From Pseudomonadota bacterium (GTDB taxonomy: Bacteria > Myxococcota > Polyangia > GCA-2747355 > JACKDQ01), in the NCBI GenBank assembly GCA_030591195.1, contig JAUVBO010000067.1, positions 1 to 8,597 of the forward strand: a stretch of DNA of 8,597 nt. Direction: 5' to 3'. Shown here piece after piece: positions 1-8,271 of this stretch. Below the pieces are notes generated by a model that saw only the letters and a program-made list of their open reading frames with translations, made no database searches and was not told where the DNA came from. Position 1 is the first letter of the stretch. Each line of letters begins with the position of its first letter. Position numbers and translations under genes: made by a program.

Positions 1-448
1 AGCGCACACCCCAGAGCCAGCGGACCAGGGTGCAGGTCAGCGCGTTGCCAAAGGCCTGCACCGGCGTCAGCGCGCCGGGCTCCCGCTCGCCGAGGGCACG
101 CGAGCCGATCACCAGGTCGTGCTGCTCGTCGACCAGGCGGGCCAGCAGCAGCGGCAGCTCGCCCGGGTCGTCGCTGCCGTCCCCGTCGAGGAATGCGAAC
201 AGCTCGGCGCCCGACCGACGGGCGGCGGCGATCCCCCGCAGGCAGGCGCTGCCGTAGCCGCGCCGCGGCTCGGCGAGCACCTCGGCGCCGGCGGCCCGGG
301 CAACCTCCGCCGTGCGGTCGCGCGAGCCGTTGTCGACGACGATCAGCTGGTCGACGAGCTCGCACGAGACGGTGGCTAGCAGCGGACCGAGGGCCTGCTC
401 CTCGTCGAGGGCCGGGATGATCAGCGCCACGCGTCGGCCACGAAACAT
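1..448 (-). CDS. Family 2 glycosyltransferase (GT-A fold), partial at left edge
   Basis: The first 149 residues are visible; the gene continues beyond base 1. The start is the ATG at 448-446, giving MFRGRRVALIIPALDEEQAL, the usual opening of GT2 enzymes. Landmarks in order: IIPALDEE (about residues 10-17), a nucleotide-binding IVVDNGSRDRT, then EPRRGYGSACLRGIAAAR, the DxD-like metal/nucleotide motif FLDGDGSDDP, HDLVIGSRALG, and TPVQAFGNALT. This pattern is typical of the DPM1-like branch of soluble GT2 enzymes, which transfer a sugar from a nucleotide donor in the cytoplasm. The acceptor cannot be told from sequence. It is divergent from a DUF2064 gene, a partner often found beside GT2 genes, so a joint sugar-transfer role is inferred. 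I see no good Shine-Dalgarno before the ATG. Confidence 0.88.
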   Translation of the reverse strand, partial: MFRGRRVALIIPALDEEQALGPLLATVSCELVDQLIVVDNGSRDRTAEVARAAGAEVLAEPRRGYGSACLRGIAAARRSGAELFAFLDGDGSDDPGELPLLLARLVDEQHDLVIGSRALGEREPGALTPVQAFGNALTCTLVRWLWGVR

Positions 449-594
449 GCGCCGGACGATATCACGGCCGCGAGAGCCAGATCGGGTCCTCGGCCAGCGA
501 CGAAGCCGTTGACTTGAGACGAACCACGAAGGCCTGGCCCACCGTAGCCGTGTTAGCTTCCTCACCGTTTCGTCAGGCTCGGAGCTTCGCTGCG
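449..594. promoter_or_regulatory. Divergent intergenic region between GT2 and DUF2064 genes
   Basis: This 146-bp gap must hold the promoters for both divergent genes. On the plus strand a possible -10 is TAGCTT at 554-559 within GTGTTAGCTTCC, and a GGAG at 581-584 sits 10 bases before the ATG at 595. A TTGACT at 509-514 looks like a -35 hexamer but is about 39 bases from that -10, so the two do not pair. On the minus strand TGATAT lies only about a dozen bases before the GT2 ATG. None of these assignments is strong. Confidence 0.35.
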
Positions 595-1179
595 ATGATC
601 CGCCGGCTCTCGATCTTCACCCGCTACCCAGTCGCCGGTCTGGCCAAGACACGCCTGATCCCCGCGCTAGGCGAGCAAGGAGCCGCCGACCTCCACGACC
701 GGATGACCCGCCAGGTGATCGACCAGGCCCGCGGCCTCGCGCTGCCGGCGATGGCGGTGGAGGTCTGCTTCGCTGGCGCCGACTCCGACGCGATGCGCCG
801 CTGGCTTGGTGACGACCTGCGGTACGTGCCCCAGGATGATGGCGACCTGGGCCAGCGGATGCTGGCGGTCTTCGTACGCGCCGCCACCGAGGGGGTGGCC
901 GCCACCGTGCTGATCGGCACCGACCTGCCGGATCTGCGCGCCGACCACCTCGCCCGGGCCTTCGACGCGCTCGCCCGGCACGACCTGGTGCTTGGCCCAG
1001 CCACCGACGGCGGCTACTATCTGATCGGGCTACGTCAGCCGCTGCCGTCGCTGTTCGACGGCGTCGCCTGGAGCACCGCCGCGGTGCTAGATCAGACCCT
1101 CGACCGGGCGAAGGAAGCGGGCCTGACCGTCGCGCTGATCGACCGGCTGCGAGATGTCGACCGACCCGAGGACCTCTAG
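595..1179 (+). CDS. DUF2064 / TIGR04282-type glycosyltransferase-like protein
   Basis: A 194-residue protein, close to the usual 190-230 of this family. The N-terminal [19 protein letters not shown] (residues 8-26) is the family's signature and resembles the nucleotide-binding loop of CofC/MobA-type nucleotidyltransferases. LIGTDLPDL (D110 within it) and [13 protein letters not shown] (134-146) are the other conserved blocks and probably form the metal and substrate site of a GT-A fold. The family name links it to arsenosugar biosynthesis, but that rests on genome co-occurrence in other organisms; no arsM or arsS gene is visible here, so that role is not supported. I chose the ATG at 595 because the family motif begins eight residues later and a GGAG precedes it; an in-frame TTG at 514 would add 27 unrelated residues. 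The gene is divergent from the GT2 gene and lies 70 bp before aconitase. Confidence 0.85.
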   Translation: MIRRLSIFTRYPVAGLAKTRLIPALGEQGAADLHDRMTRQVIDQARGLALPAMAVEVCFAGADSDAMRRWLGDDLRYVPQDDGDLGQRMLAVFVRAATEGVAATVLIGTDLPDLRADHLARAFDALARHDLVLGPATDGGYYLIGLRQPLPSLFDGVAWSTAAVLDQTLDRAKEAGLTVALIDRLRDVDRPEDL

Positions 1180-1184
1180 CTCCA

Positions 1185-1215
1185 GCTGGCAGCCTCGAGC
1201 GGAGTCGGCTATCTT
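1185..1215 (+). promoter_or_regulatory. Candidate promoter for aconitase
   Basis: TATCTT at 1210-1215, in the context GGCTATCTTTC, is a plausible -10 element. CTGGCA at 1185-1190 matches four of six bases of TTGACA with a 19-base spacer, longer than ideal. The -10 resembles the TAGCTT upstream of the DUF2064 gene, so the two may be read by the same sigma factor. Readthrough from the DUF2064 gene is an alternative. Confidence 0.3.
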
Positions 1216-1238
1216 TCGCCGCGGACGCAGCCGCAACC

Positions 1239-1244
1239 AGGAGA
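1239..1244 (+). promoter_or_regulatory. Ribosome binding site that sets the aconitase start
   Basis: AGGAGA ends five bases before the ATG at 1250. It decides against the longer in-frame ATG at 1154, which would overlap the DUF2064 gene and add 32 low-complexity residues. Confidence 0.75.
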
Positions 1245-1249
1245 GACGC

Positions 1250-3985
<2,736 letters not shown>

Positions 3986-3986
3986 G

Positions 3987-4685
3987 ATGACAATGACCCG
4001 TGCGATTCCCTGCCTCGCGTTGCTGGTCACGTTCGGCGCCGGCTGCTCAAGCGACAGCGGCACCACCGACAGTGGCCCCGCCGGCGACGTCGCCGTCGAT
4101 GCCCTCGTCCCGGACAGCGGCGCACCCGACACGATCGCACCGGACACGATCGCGCCCGACACGATCGCACCAGACACGGGCACGCCCGACGGCACCCTCG
4201 CCGATACCGGAGTCGACCTGCCCGCCGACGCCGGAGTCGATCTGTTGATCGATGGTGGAGACGGGGCGATCGTCGATGACGGTGCCAACGCCGACGACGG
4301 GGCCACCGACGGCGCAGCCGACGCGGTCACCATCGACGCCGCAGGCGATGCGGTCGTGGTCGACGCAGTGACCGTCGATGGGGCGACCGACGCCGCGCCC
4401 GCCGACCTGGGACCGGTGGGCGACATCTTCCCGCCGCCGCCCGACGGCCTGCCCGATGGTCTGCCCGCGACTGACGGCCCGCTCCAGGGCTGCGGTCCGG
4501 TGGACTTCGAGGGCTGCTGCCGGGGCGGGGTGCTCTACTACTGCGACGGCGCCGGGGTCTTGCTCGTGGCCGACTGCGCCGCCAGCCCCCAGTGCGGCTG
4601 GGACGACTTCTACCAGCTCTACGACTGCGGCACCGACGGCAAGGCGGACCCCTCCGGTACCCATCCCCAGGCCTGCCCCTTCTGA
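3987..4685 (+). CDS. Acidic repeat lipoprotein with C-terminal eight-cysteine domain
   Basis: A 232-residue predicted lipoprotein. Residues 1-20 form a short signal peptide ending GAGC, with C20 as the lipidated cysteine; the -3 position is Gly rather than the preferred Leu, so the lipobox is imperfect. Ser at +2 and the lack of Asp there suggest the outer membrane. Residues about 23-160 are a long Asp/Ala/Thr/Pro/Val-rich linker with almost no basic residues, including APDTI repeats. Residues about 165-232 form a compact domain with eight cysteines (169, 177, 178, 186, 197, 203, 214, 230), enough for four disulfides, with GCC and YYCDG as visible motifs. The layout suggests a domain held away from the membrane on an acidic stalk. 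Similar Asp-rich lipoproteins are frequent in myxobacteria, but I cannot assign a function. It is the second gene of an apparent acnA operon. Confidence 0.8.
   Translation: MTMTRAIPCLALLVTFGAGCSSDSGTTDSGPAGDVAVDALVPDSGAPDTIAPDTIAPDTIAPDTGTPDGTLADTGVDLPADAGVDLLIDGGDGAIVDDGANADDGATDGAADAVTIDAAGDAVVVDAVTVDGATDAAPADLGPVGDIFPPPPDGLPDGLPATDGPLQGCGPVDFEGCCRGGVLYYCDGAGVLLVADCAASPQCGWDDFYQLYDCGTDGKADPSGTHPQACPF
4122..4181 (+). repeat. 15-bp coding tandem repeat (APDTI units)
   Basis: Four head-to-tail copies start at 4122, 4137, 4152 and 4167. The first three are GCACCCGACACGATC or differ by one or two bases; the last diverges at its end (GACACGGGC). Each encodes Ala-Pro-Asp-Thr-Ile in the lipoprotein linker. 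The 15-bp unit keeps the frame, so gain or loss of copies would change stalk length only. Confidence 0.85.
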
Positions 4686-4755
4686 GCACGCCGCTCCGCC
4701 ACCGAAAATCGCTCATGGCCCAAAAATGTCGCCCCGCCAGCGCAAAAAGGCCCCT

Positions 4756-4771
4756 GATCGGTGCACCGATC
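4756..4771. promoter_or_regulatory. Perfect 16-bp palindrome, candidate operator
   Basis: GATCGGTGCACCGATC is a perfect inverted repeat with no spacer, ending four bases before the ATG of the large surface protein. With no loop it is a poor RNA hairpin, so a dimeric DNA-binding protein is the more natural reader. The surrounding 90-bp gap is less GC-rich than its flanks and has A-runs at 4705-4708, 4722-4726 and 4744-4748. I do not recognise the site as that of a known regulator. Confidence 0.4.
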
Positions 4772-4775
4772 TTCC

Positions 4776-7064
4776 ATGAATGCGGCACGCTGTTTGCGCA
4801 CGAGGCGGCCCTTGACCGGATCCATCACCAAGGTCTGTGGCTTTCTCTGTCTTTTCGGGCAGGTGCTGCCATCGCTGGCCGGGCCTGCCAGCGCCCAGCA
4901 GCTGCCCGACGGCTTCGCTGTCTACAGCAAGGGCGACACCTTCGACCGCACGCTGCACATGGTGACCCTCAAGCCGGGGATGACCCAGGCAGAGATCTCC
5001 GCCTCGGAGAAGAAGCTGGTCGACAAGGGGCCCAGCGGCGGCGACATCCAGGGCCAGATCTCGTTCGACGGCAAGTGGCTGGCCTTCTCCCGAAGCGAGC
5101 CATGCGCCACTGATAGCCTCGATGGCAACGATTATCACAAGTTCGAGTGCTGGTCGGTGCAGATCATCAAGCTGCACGGCAGCGGCGTCGCCACGCCGAT
5201 CCAGATCGCCGGCAAGGGCGCCTACTGGCCGAGCTGGGGCGACGACTCCTACGGTGACACCAAGACGCTCTACTACTCGCTGTCGAACAACACCAAGCAC
5301 TCCACCGTCCGCGCGGTCACCGTCGATGCCAACGGCGCGCTGTCGAACGACCGGCAGGTCGCCGACATCTTCCAGCGCTGGCCCGACGGCACCGACGGGC
5401 TGAAGCACGAGCGCTTCGTGATGGCCGCGCCGAACGGCACCTTCGTCGCGGCGCGCTGGTCCGGCTCGGTCTACGCGGCCCACCTCTCGGGACCCCTGGC
5501 GGGTCAGCGCTTCAAGCTCAACGGCGGCTGCATGCCGGCGATCTGCGCCGACAGCGAGTGGATCATCCACGCCAACAACAAGCGGGGTCGCTTCGACGGC
5601 AAGTCGACCGGCGCGGTGCAGGGCGACGGCTCGGGCGACTACCACTACGGCTCGTCGGCGGACATGAAGTGGTTCGCCGCCCGCACCGCGGGTGACTGGC
5701 AGGTGCAGAACACCGGCTTCGCGACCCACCTGATGACCCTCGAGGCTACCGCCTCGAGCTTCGTCACCAAGCGCCAGGTCCAGATCGCAGCCAAGGGCTC
5801 GTGGCCCGACGTGCACGCCTGGGCACAGGCCGCGCCCGGCGGGCAGGTCAAGATCCAGTCCTTCGCCGCCCACCCGGCGTCGATCGCCAAGGGGGGGGAG
5901 AGCACCCTCTCCTGGAGCACCATCGACGCCACCGCGGTCAAGCTCGAGGGCCAGGCCGCGAGCGCCGCGGATAGCAAGAAGGTCAAGCCGACCCAGACCA
6001 CGACCTACGAGCTGGTCGCCGAGGGGCCGGGCGGTCCGGTCACCCGCCAGGTGACCGTCGAGGTCACCGAGGGTGGCGATCCCAGCGCCGATCCGGGAGC
6101 TGGGACCGTCGGCAACGCCCTGCGGATCAACTGCGGCAGCAACGACCAGGCCGTCCCCGGCTGGGACAACGACGACGCCTACGTCAACGGCGGCGGGGAC
6201 TGGACCAACCCGGACCCCGTCAGCGTCGGCGGGGTGCAGAACGCGGCGCCGGTCGACGTCTACCGGACCGTGCGCCACCAGACCCCCCACAGCTACCGCT
6301 TCCCGGTCGCCGATGGCCAGTACACCCTGCGGATCCACTTCGCCGACGCCTTCGGTGACCGGTCGATGCGCTACGCCGCCGAGGGGCAGACGCTGCTCGA
6401 GAACTTCGACATCGTCACCGCCGCCGGCGGCAAGAACCTCGCGCTGGTCAGGGAGTTCACAGTGACCGTCAGCGGGGGAGACGGCCTGCTGCTCGAGGCC
6501 AGCGGCACCGACGACGTGTTCGAGGCGGGCATCGAGGTCATCCCGCAGGGTGGCAGCACCGACCCACCGATCGAGGACCTTCTGCCGTCGATCACGATCC
6601 TCAGCCCGCTGCAGGGCGACCGGCTCGAGGCCGGCTCGACCCACCAGATCCGCTGGACAACGAACAACCTCTCGGACGTCGGCATCCTCTACTCCCTCGA
6701 CGGGGACCAGCGCTTCGAGTCGATCACCCAGACCGTCGACGACGGCCAGCCCGAGTGGGGCGACTTCCCCTGGCAGGTGCCCGACCAGCTGACCGACCAG
6801 GCGCAGATCCAGATCATGGGCTACTTCGGCGAGGCGCCGACCGTCTCGGGCACCTTCGCCATCGTCCCCGTGGGCCAGGGCAGCGTCGCCGAGCCGGGCG
6901 CGGAGCCGGGTCCAGGCGACGCCAACAACCTTGCCGACGCCGGCGCGTGGCTCGCGGGCGGCTGCCAGCTCGACCCGGGCTCGGTGCCAACCTCGGGCCT
7001 GCCGCTGCTGCTCGCGCTGGTCCTGCTCGGCTTGATCGGACGACGCGACGAAGGAGGAGAGTGA
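4776..7064 (+). CDS. Exported multidomain protein: propeller-like, Ig-like, malectin, Kre9-like, MYXO-CTERM-like tail
   Basis: 762 residues from the ATG at 4776. Residues 1-40 are a signal peptide with hydrophobic core about 20-36 and a likely cut at ASA|QQ (40/41). Residues about 42-350 resemble TolB/WD40-like beta-propeller sequence, with SFDGKWLAFS (96-105) and WPSWGDD (151-157); blades are poorly delimited. Residues 356-432 are an Ig-like domain (SFAAHPASIAKGGESTLSWS). Residues 446-591 are a malectin-type domain: ALRINCGS, FPVADGQYTLRIHFADAF, and a closing VFEAGIEVI. Residues 604-699 match the Kre9/Ser-Thr-rich family (ITILSPLQGDRLEAGSTHQI to SGTFAIVPV). The end has GGC (C730), a hydrophobic run 742-755 and RR, as in MYXO-CTERM tails cut by myxosortases. 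Surface display and carbohydrate binding are inferred. No Shine-Dalgarno precedes 4776. A TTG at 4812 with GAGG six bases before it is a credible alternative start that still leaves a good signal peptide. A GTG at 4761 lies inside the palindrome and is unlikely. Confidence 0.83.
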   Translation: MNAARCLRTRRPLTGSITKVCGFLCLFGQVLPSLAGPASAQQLPDGFAVYSKGDTFDRTLHMVTLKPGMTQAEISASEKKLVDKGPSGGDIQGQISFDGKWLAFSRSEPCATDSLDGNDYHKFECWSVQIIKLHGSGVATPIQIAGKGAYWPSWGDDSYGDTKTLYYSLSNNTKHSTVRAVTVDANGALSNDRQVADIFQRWPDGTDGLKHERFVMAAPNGTFVAARWSGSVYAAHLSGPLAGQRFKLNGGCMPAICADSEWIIHANNKRGRFDGKSTGAVQGDGSGDYHYGSSADMKWFAARTAGDWQVQNTGFATHLMTLEATASSFVTKRQVQIAAKGSWPDVHAWAQAAPGGQVKIQSFAAHPASIAKGGESTLSWSTIDATAVKLEGQAASAADSKKVKPTQTTTYELVAEGPGGPVTRQVTVEVTEGGDPSADPGAGTVGNALRINCGSNDQAVPGWDNDDAYVNGGGDWTNPDPVSVGGVQNAAPVDVYRTVRHQTPHSYRFPVADGQYTLRIHFADAFGDRSMRYAAEGQTLLENFDIVTAAGGKNLALVREFTVTVSGGDGLLLEASGTDDVFEAGIEVIPQGGSTDPPIEDLLPSITILSPLQGDRLEAGSTHQIRWTTNNLSDVGILYSLDGDQRFESITQTVDDGQPEWGDFPWQVPDQLTDQAQIQIMGYFGEAPTVSGTFAIVPVGQGSVAEPGAEPGPGDANNLADAGAWLAGGCQLDPGSVPTSGLPLLLALVLLGLIGRRDEGGE
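5891..5898 (+). repeat. G8 homopolymer within the surface protein gene
   Basis: Eight consecutive G bases spanning Lys372-Gly-Gly-Glu in the Ig-like domain. A one-base slip would cause premature loss of the malectin domain and the sorting tail. Confidence 0.9.
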
Positions 7065-7090
7065 CCCCGCCGCACTATTACGGCGGGGTC
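7063..7090 (+). terminator. Strong hairpin overlapping the stop codon, no U-tract
   Basis: GACCCCGCCG (7063-7072) pairs perfectly with CGGCGGGGTC (7081-7090) around an 8-base loop, CACTATTA. The left arm includes the last two bases of the TGA stop. No T-run follows, so it is not a textbook intrinsic terminator; it may end transcription in this GC-rich genome or protect the mRNA 3' end. A weaker 5-bp hairpin, GTGTC/GACAC, follows at 7098-7113. Confidence 0.55.
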
Positions 7091-7530
7091 GGGGGAGGTG
7101 TCGGGAGAGACACGCCCGTGACCTAAGCACGAGGGATGCCAGCCGACGCGATGACGCGATCTCGCACCCTTGTCGTGACGCGACCGCTGACCCGTCGCCT
7201 TGGCGGAAAACCCGCGGGGCAAGGTTCGTCAGCCTTCGAGCAAGTCGTGTCGGTCGCCTCTTCGGCTCTCTCGTCAGCCGCGTCGAAGGTGAGCTATCGG
7301 CGCCGCGTCGAGACGCGCATCAGGTGCAACACGAGCAGCAGCGACAGCACTGGCGGAGCCGTGGCGTCCGATCCCACCGAGCAGGCCCCGTAGACACGCA
7401 GCGCGCCACCGCAGCGGCGCTGCTGCAGAAGGTCCCCTCGGCGCACTTGTCGCTCTTGATCCCCCCGTCGGTGCACTGTCCGATGCCCGACGGTGTGCTC
7501 CGAAGTCACCGCGGACTGAGATTTGCTAGC
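7065..7530. other. Convergent intergenic region
   Basis: About 466 bp between two converging transcription units. The left end carries the hairpins. From about 7115 to 7293 I recognise no gene; there are only short repeats: a tandem GACGCGAT pair at 7145-7160, and TCGTCAGCC at 7227-7235 and 7271-7279. A plus-strand open frame at 7136-7393 has no protein-like features. The right part contains the minus-strand gene relic described separately. No tRNA or insertion sequence end is visible. Confidence 0.6.
7294..7499 (-). pseudogene. Frameshifted C-terminal relic of a Cys-rich MYXO-CTERM-type protein
   Basis: Reading leftwards from 7499, one frame gives a convincing Cys-rich segment: SGIGQCTDGGIKSDKC followed by AEGTFCSSAAAVARCV, ending near 7395. 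The frame then breaks. The neighbouring frame continues from about 7392 with YGACSVG and then APPVLSLLLVLHLMRVSTRRR, and stops at TAG 7296-7294. Joined, the two parts read like the end of a secreted myxobacterial protein: cysteine-spaced segment, GAC, hydrophobic stretch and terminal arginines. The shift equals a loss of one base or a gain of two. A TGA at 7508-7506 in the first frame and the stop codon of the phosphatase gene at 7531 leave no room for an N-terminal part, so the gene is beheaded as well as shifted. A sequencing error could explain the frameshift but not the missing N-terminus. Confidence 0.65.
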
Positions 7531-8244
7531 TCATCCTCGAGGAGCCCAGTCGATCACCTGCGACAGCAGGTCCCGCGGGTGACCGATCAGCGCCCGGGCG
7601 CCCCCCTCGCGCAGCTCGGCCTCGTCGCGAAAGCCCCAGAGCACACCCACGCCGTACATCCCGGTGAGCGCGGCGGTGCGCATGTCGATCGCCGTGTCGC
7701 CGAGGTAGACGATCGAGGCCGGCTCGACGCCGAGTGCCTCGGCAACCGCAAGGGCCGAGGTAGGATCGGGTTTCTTCGGCACGTCGGGAAGCGAGCCCCG
7801 GACCACGGCGAACGACCACCGGGCGAGGATCCGCTCGGCGACCTGGCGCGTCAGCTCGTCGACCTTGTTGGAGAGGATCGCCAGCGGCAGGCCCCGCGCC
7901 ACCAGCGCATCGAGCAGCTCGGCGACGCCGGGATAGGGGCGACTGCTACGATCCCAGCAGCCACGATACTCGTCGAGCATCTCGCCGACGAGACGATCGA
8001 GCGTCTCGCCGTCGCGACGCGCTTCGGGCACGGCCCGGCGCACGAGTACCCGCACGCCCTCGCCGACGAAGCGCTTGTACTGCTCGCGGTCGTGGGTTGG
8101 CAGTCCGGCGCGGGCGAGCACCGCGTTCATCGCGTCGGCGAGGTCACCGATCGAGTCGACCAGGGTCCCGTCGAGGTCGAAGAGCACCGCGCGAGCGGGC
8201 CGGGGTGGGGCCGAGGCCGGGGGAGGGGTCGCTGTGGTCATCAT
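7531..8244 (-). CDS. HAD-superfamily phosphatase, phosphoglycolate phosphatase (Gph)-like
   Basis: A 237-residue cytoplasmic hydrolase of the HAD-IA subfamily. All four motifs are present: motif I FDLDGT with nucleophile D23 and acid/base D25; motif II ILSNK with S125; motif III KKPDP with K158; motif IV YLGDTAID with D183 and D187 for Mg binding. A helical cap of subclass C1 lies between motifs I and II (about 30-105), with the YPGVAELL motif at 104-111. This layout is that of Gph, which removes the toxic by-product 2-phosphoglycolate, but PpaX, pyrophosphatases and other sugar phosphatases share it, so substrate is uncertain. The first 17 residues are a Pro/Ala-rich extension. Two adjacent ATGs exist; the second (8241-8239) is better spaced from a GAGG and may be used. 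The gene lies 27 bp after the deoxyhypusine-synthase-like gene, probably in one operon. Confidence 0.88.
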   Translation of the reverse strand: MMTTATPPPASAPPRPARAVLFDLDGTLVDSIGDLADAMNAVLARAGLPTHDREQYKRFVGEGVRVLVRRAVPEARRDGETLDRLVGEMLDEYRGCWDRSSRPYPGVAELLDALVARGLPLAILSNKVDELTRQVAERILARWSFAVVRGSLPDVPKKPDPTSALAVAEALGVEPASIVYLGDTAIDMRTAALTGMYGVGVLWGFRDEAELREGGARALIGHPRDLLSQVIDWAPRG

Positions 8245-8271
8245 CGCCTCGTCGCTCGAAGCTCCCGTGAA

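Noticed and set aside
514..594. Upstream TTG start extending the DUF2064 protein by 27 residues
   Set aside because: The added residues are not family-like, and the ATG at 595 sits directly before the conserved N-terminal motif with a GGAG upstream.
1154..1249. Upstream ATG start for aconitase
   Set aside because: It overlaps the DUF2064 gene and adds a Ser/Arg-rich tract; the ATG at 1250 has AGGAGA at the right distance and matches family length.
4122..4181. Possible CRISPR-like or noncoding repeat array
   Set aside because: The units are contiguous with no spacers, 15 bp long and in frame with a lipoprotein linker, so they are coding tandem repeats.
4785..4900. Twin-arginine (Tat) signal in the surface protein N-terminus (TRRPLT)
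   Set aside because: The residues after RR do not fit the Tat consensus well, the h-region is typical of Sec, and the arginines may lie upstream of the true start if TTG 4812 is used.
4713..7130. An 805-codon open frame on the minus strand across the surface-protein gene
   Set aside because: Same GC-driven shadow effect. The sense strand has a signal peptide, recognisable domains and a sorting tail; the antisense product has none.
7198..7224. Inverted repeat CCTTG/CAAGG as a terminator for the leftward operon
   Set aside because: Only five outer base pairs with a poorly matched interior, more than 300 bp beyond the phosphatase stop; not convincing.
7136..7393. Plus-strand 85-codon open frame in the convergent gap
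   Set aside because: No ribosome binding site or recognisable motif, and it overlaps the minus-strand relic whose cysteine pattern and tail are far more protein-like.
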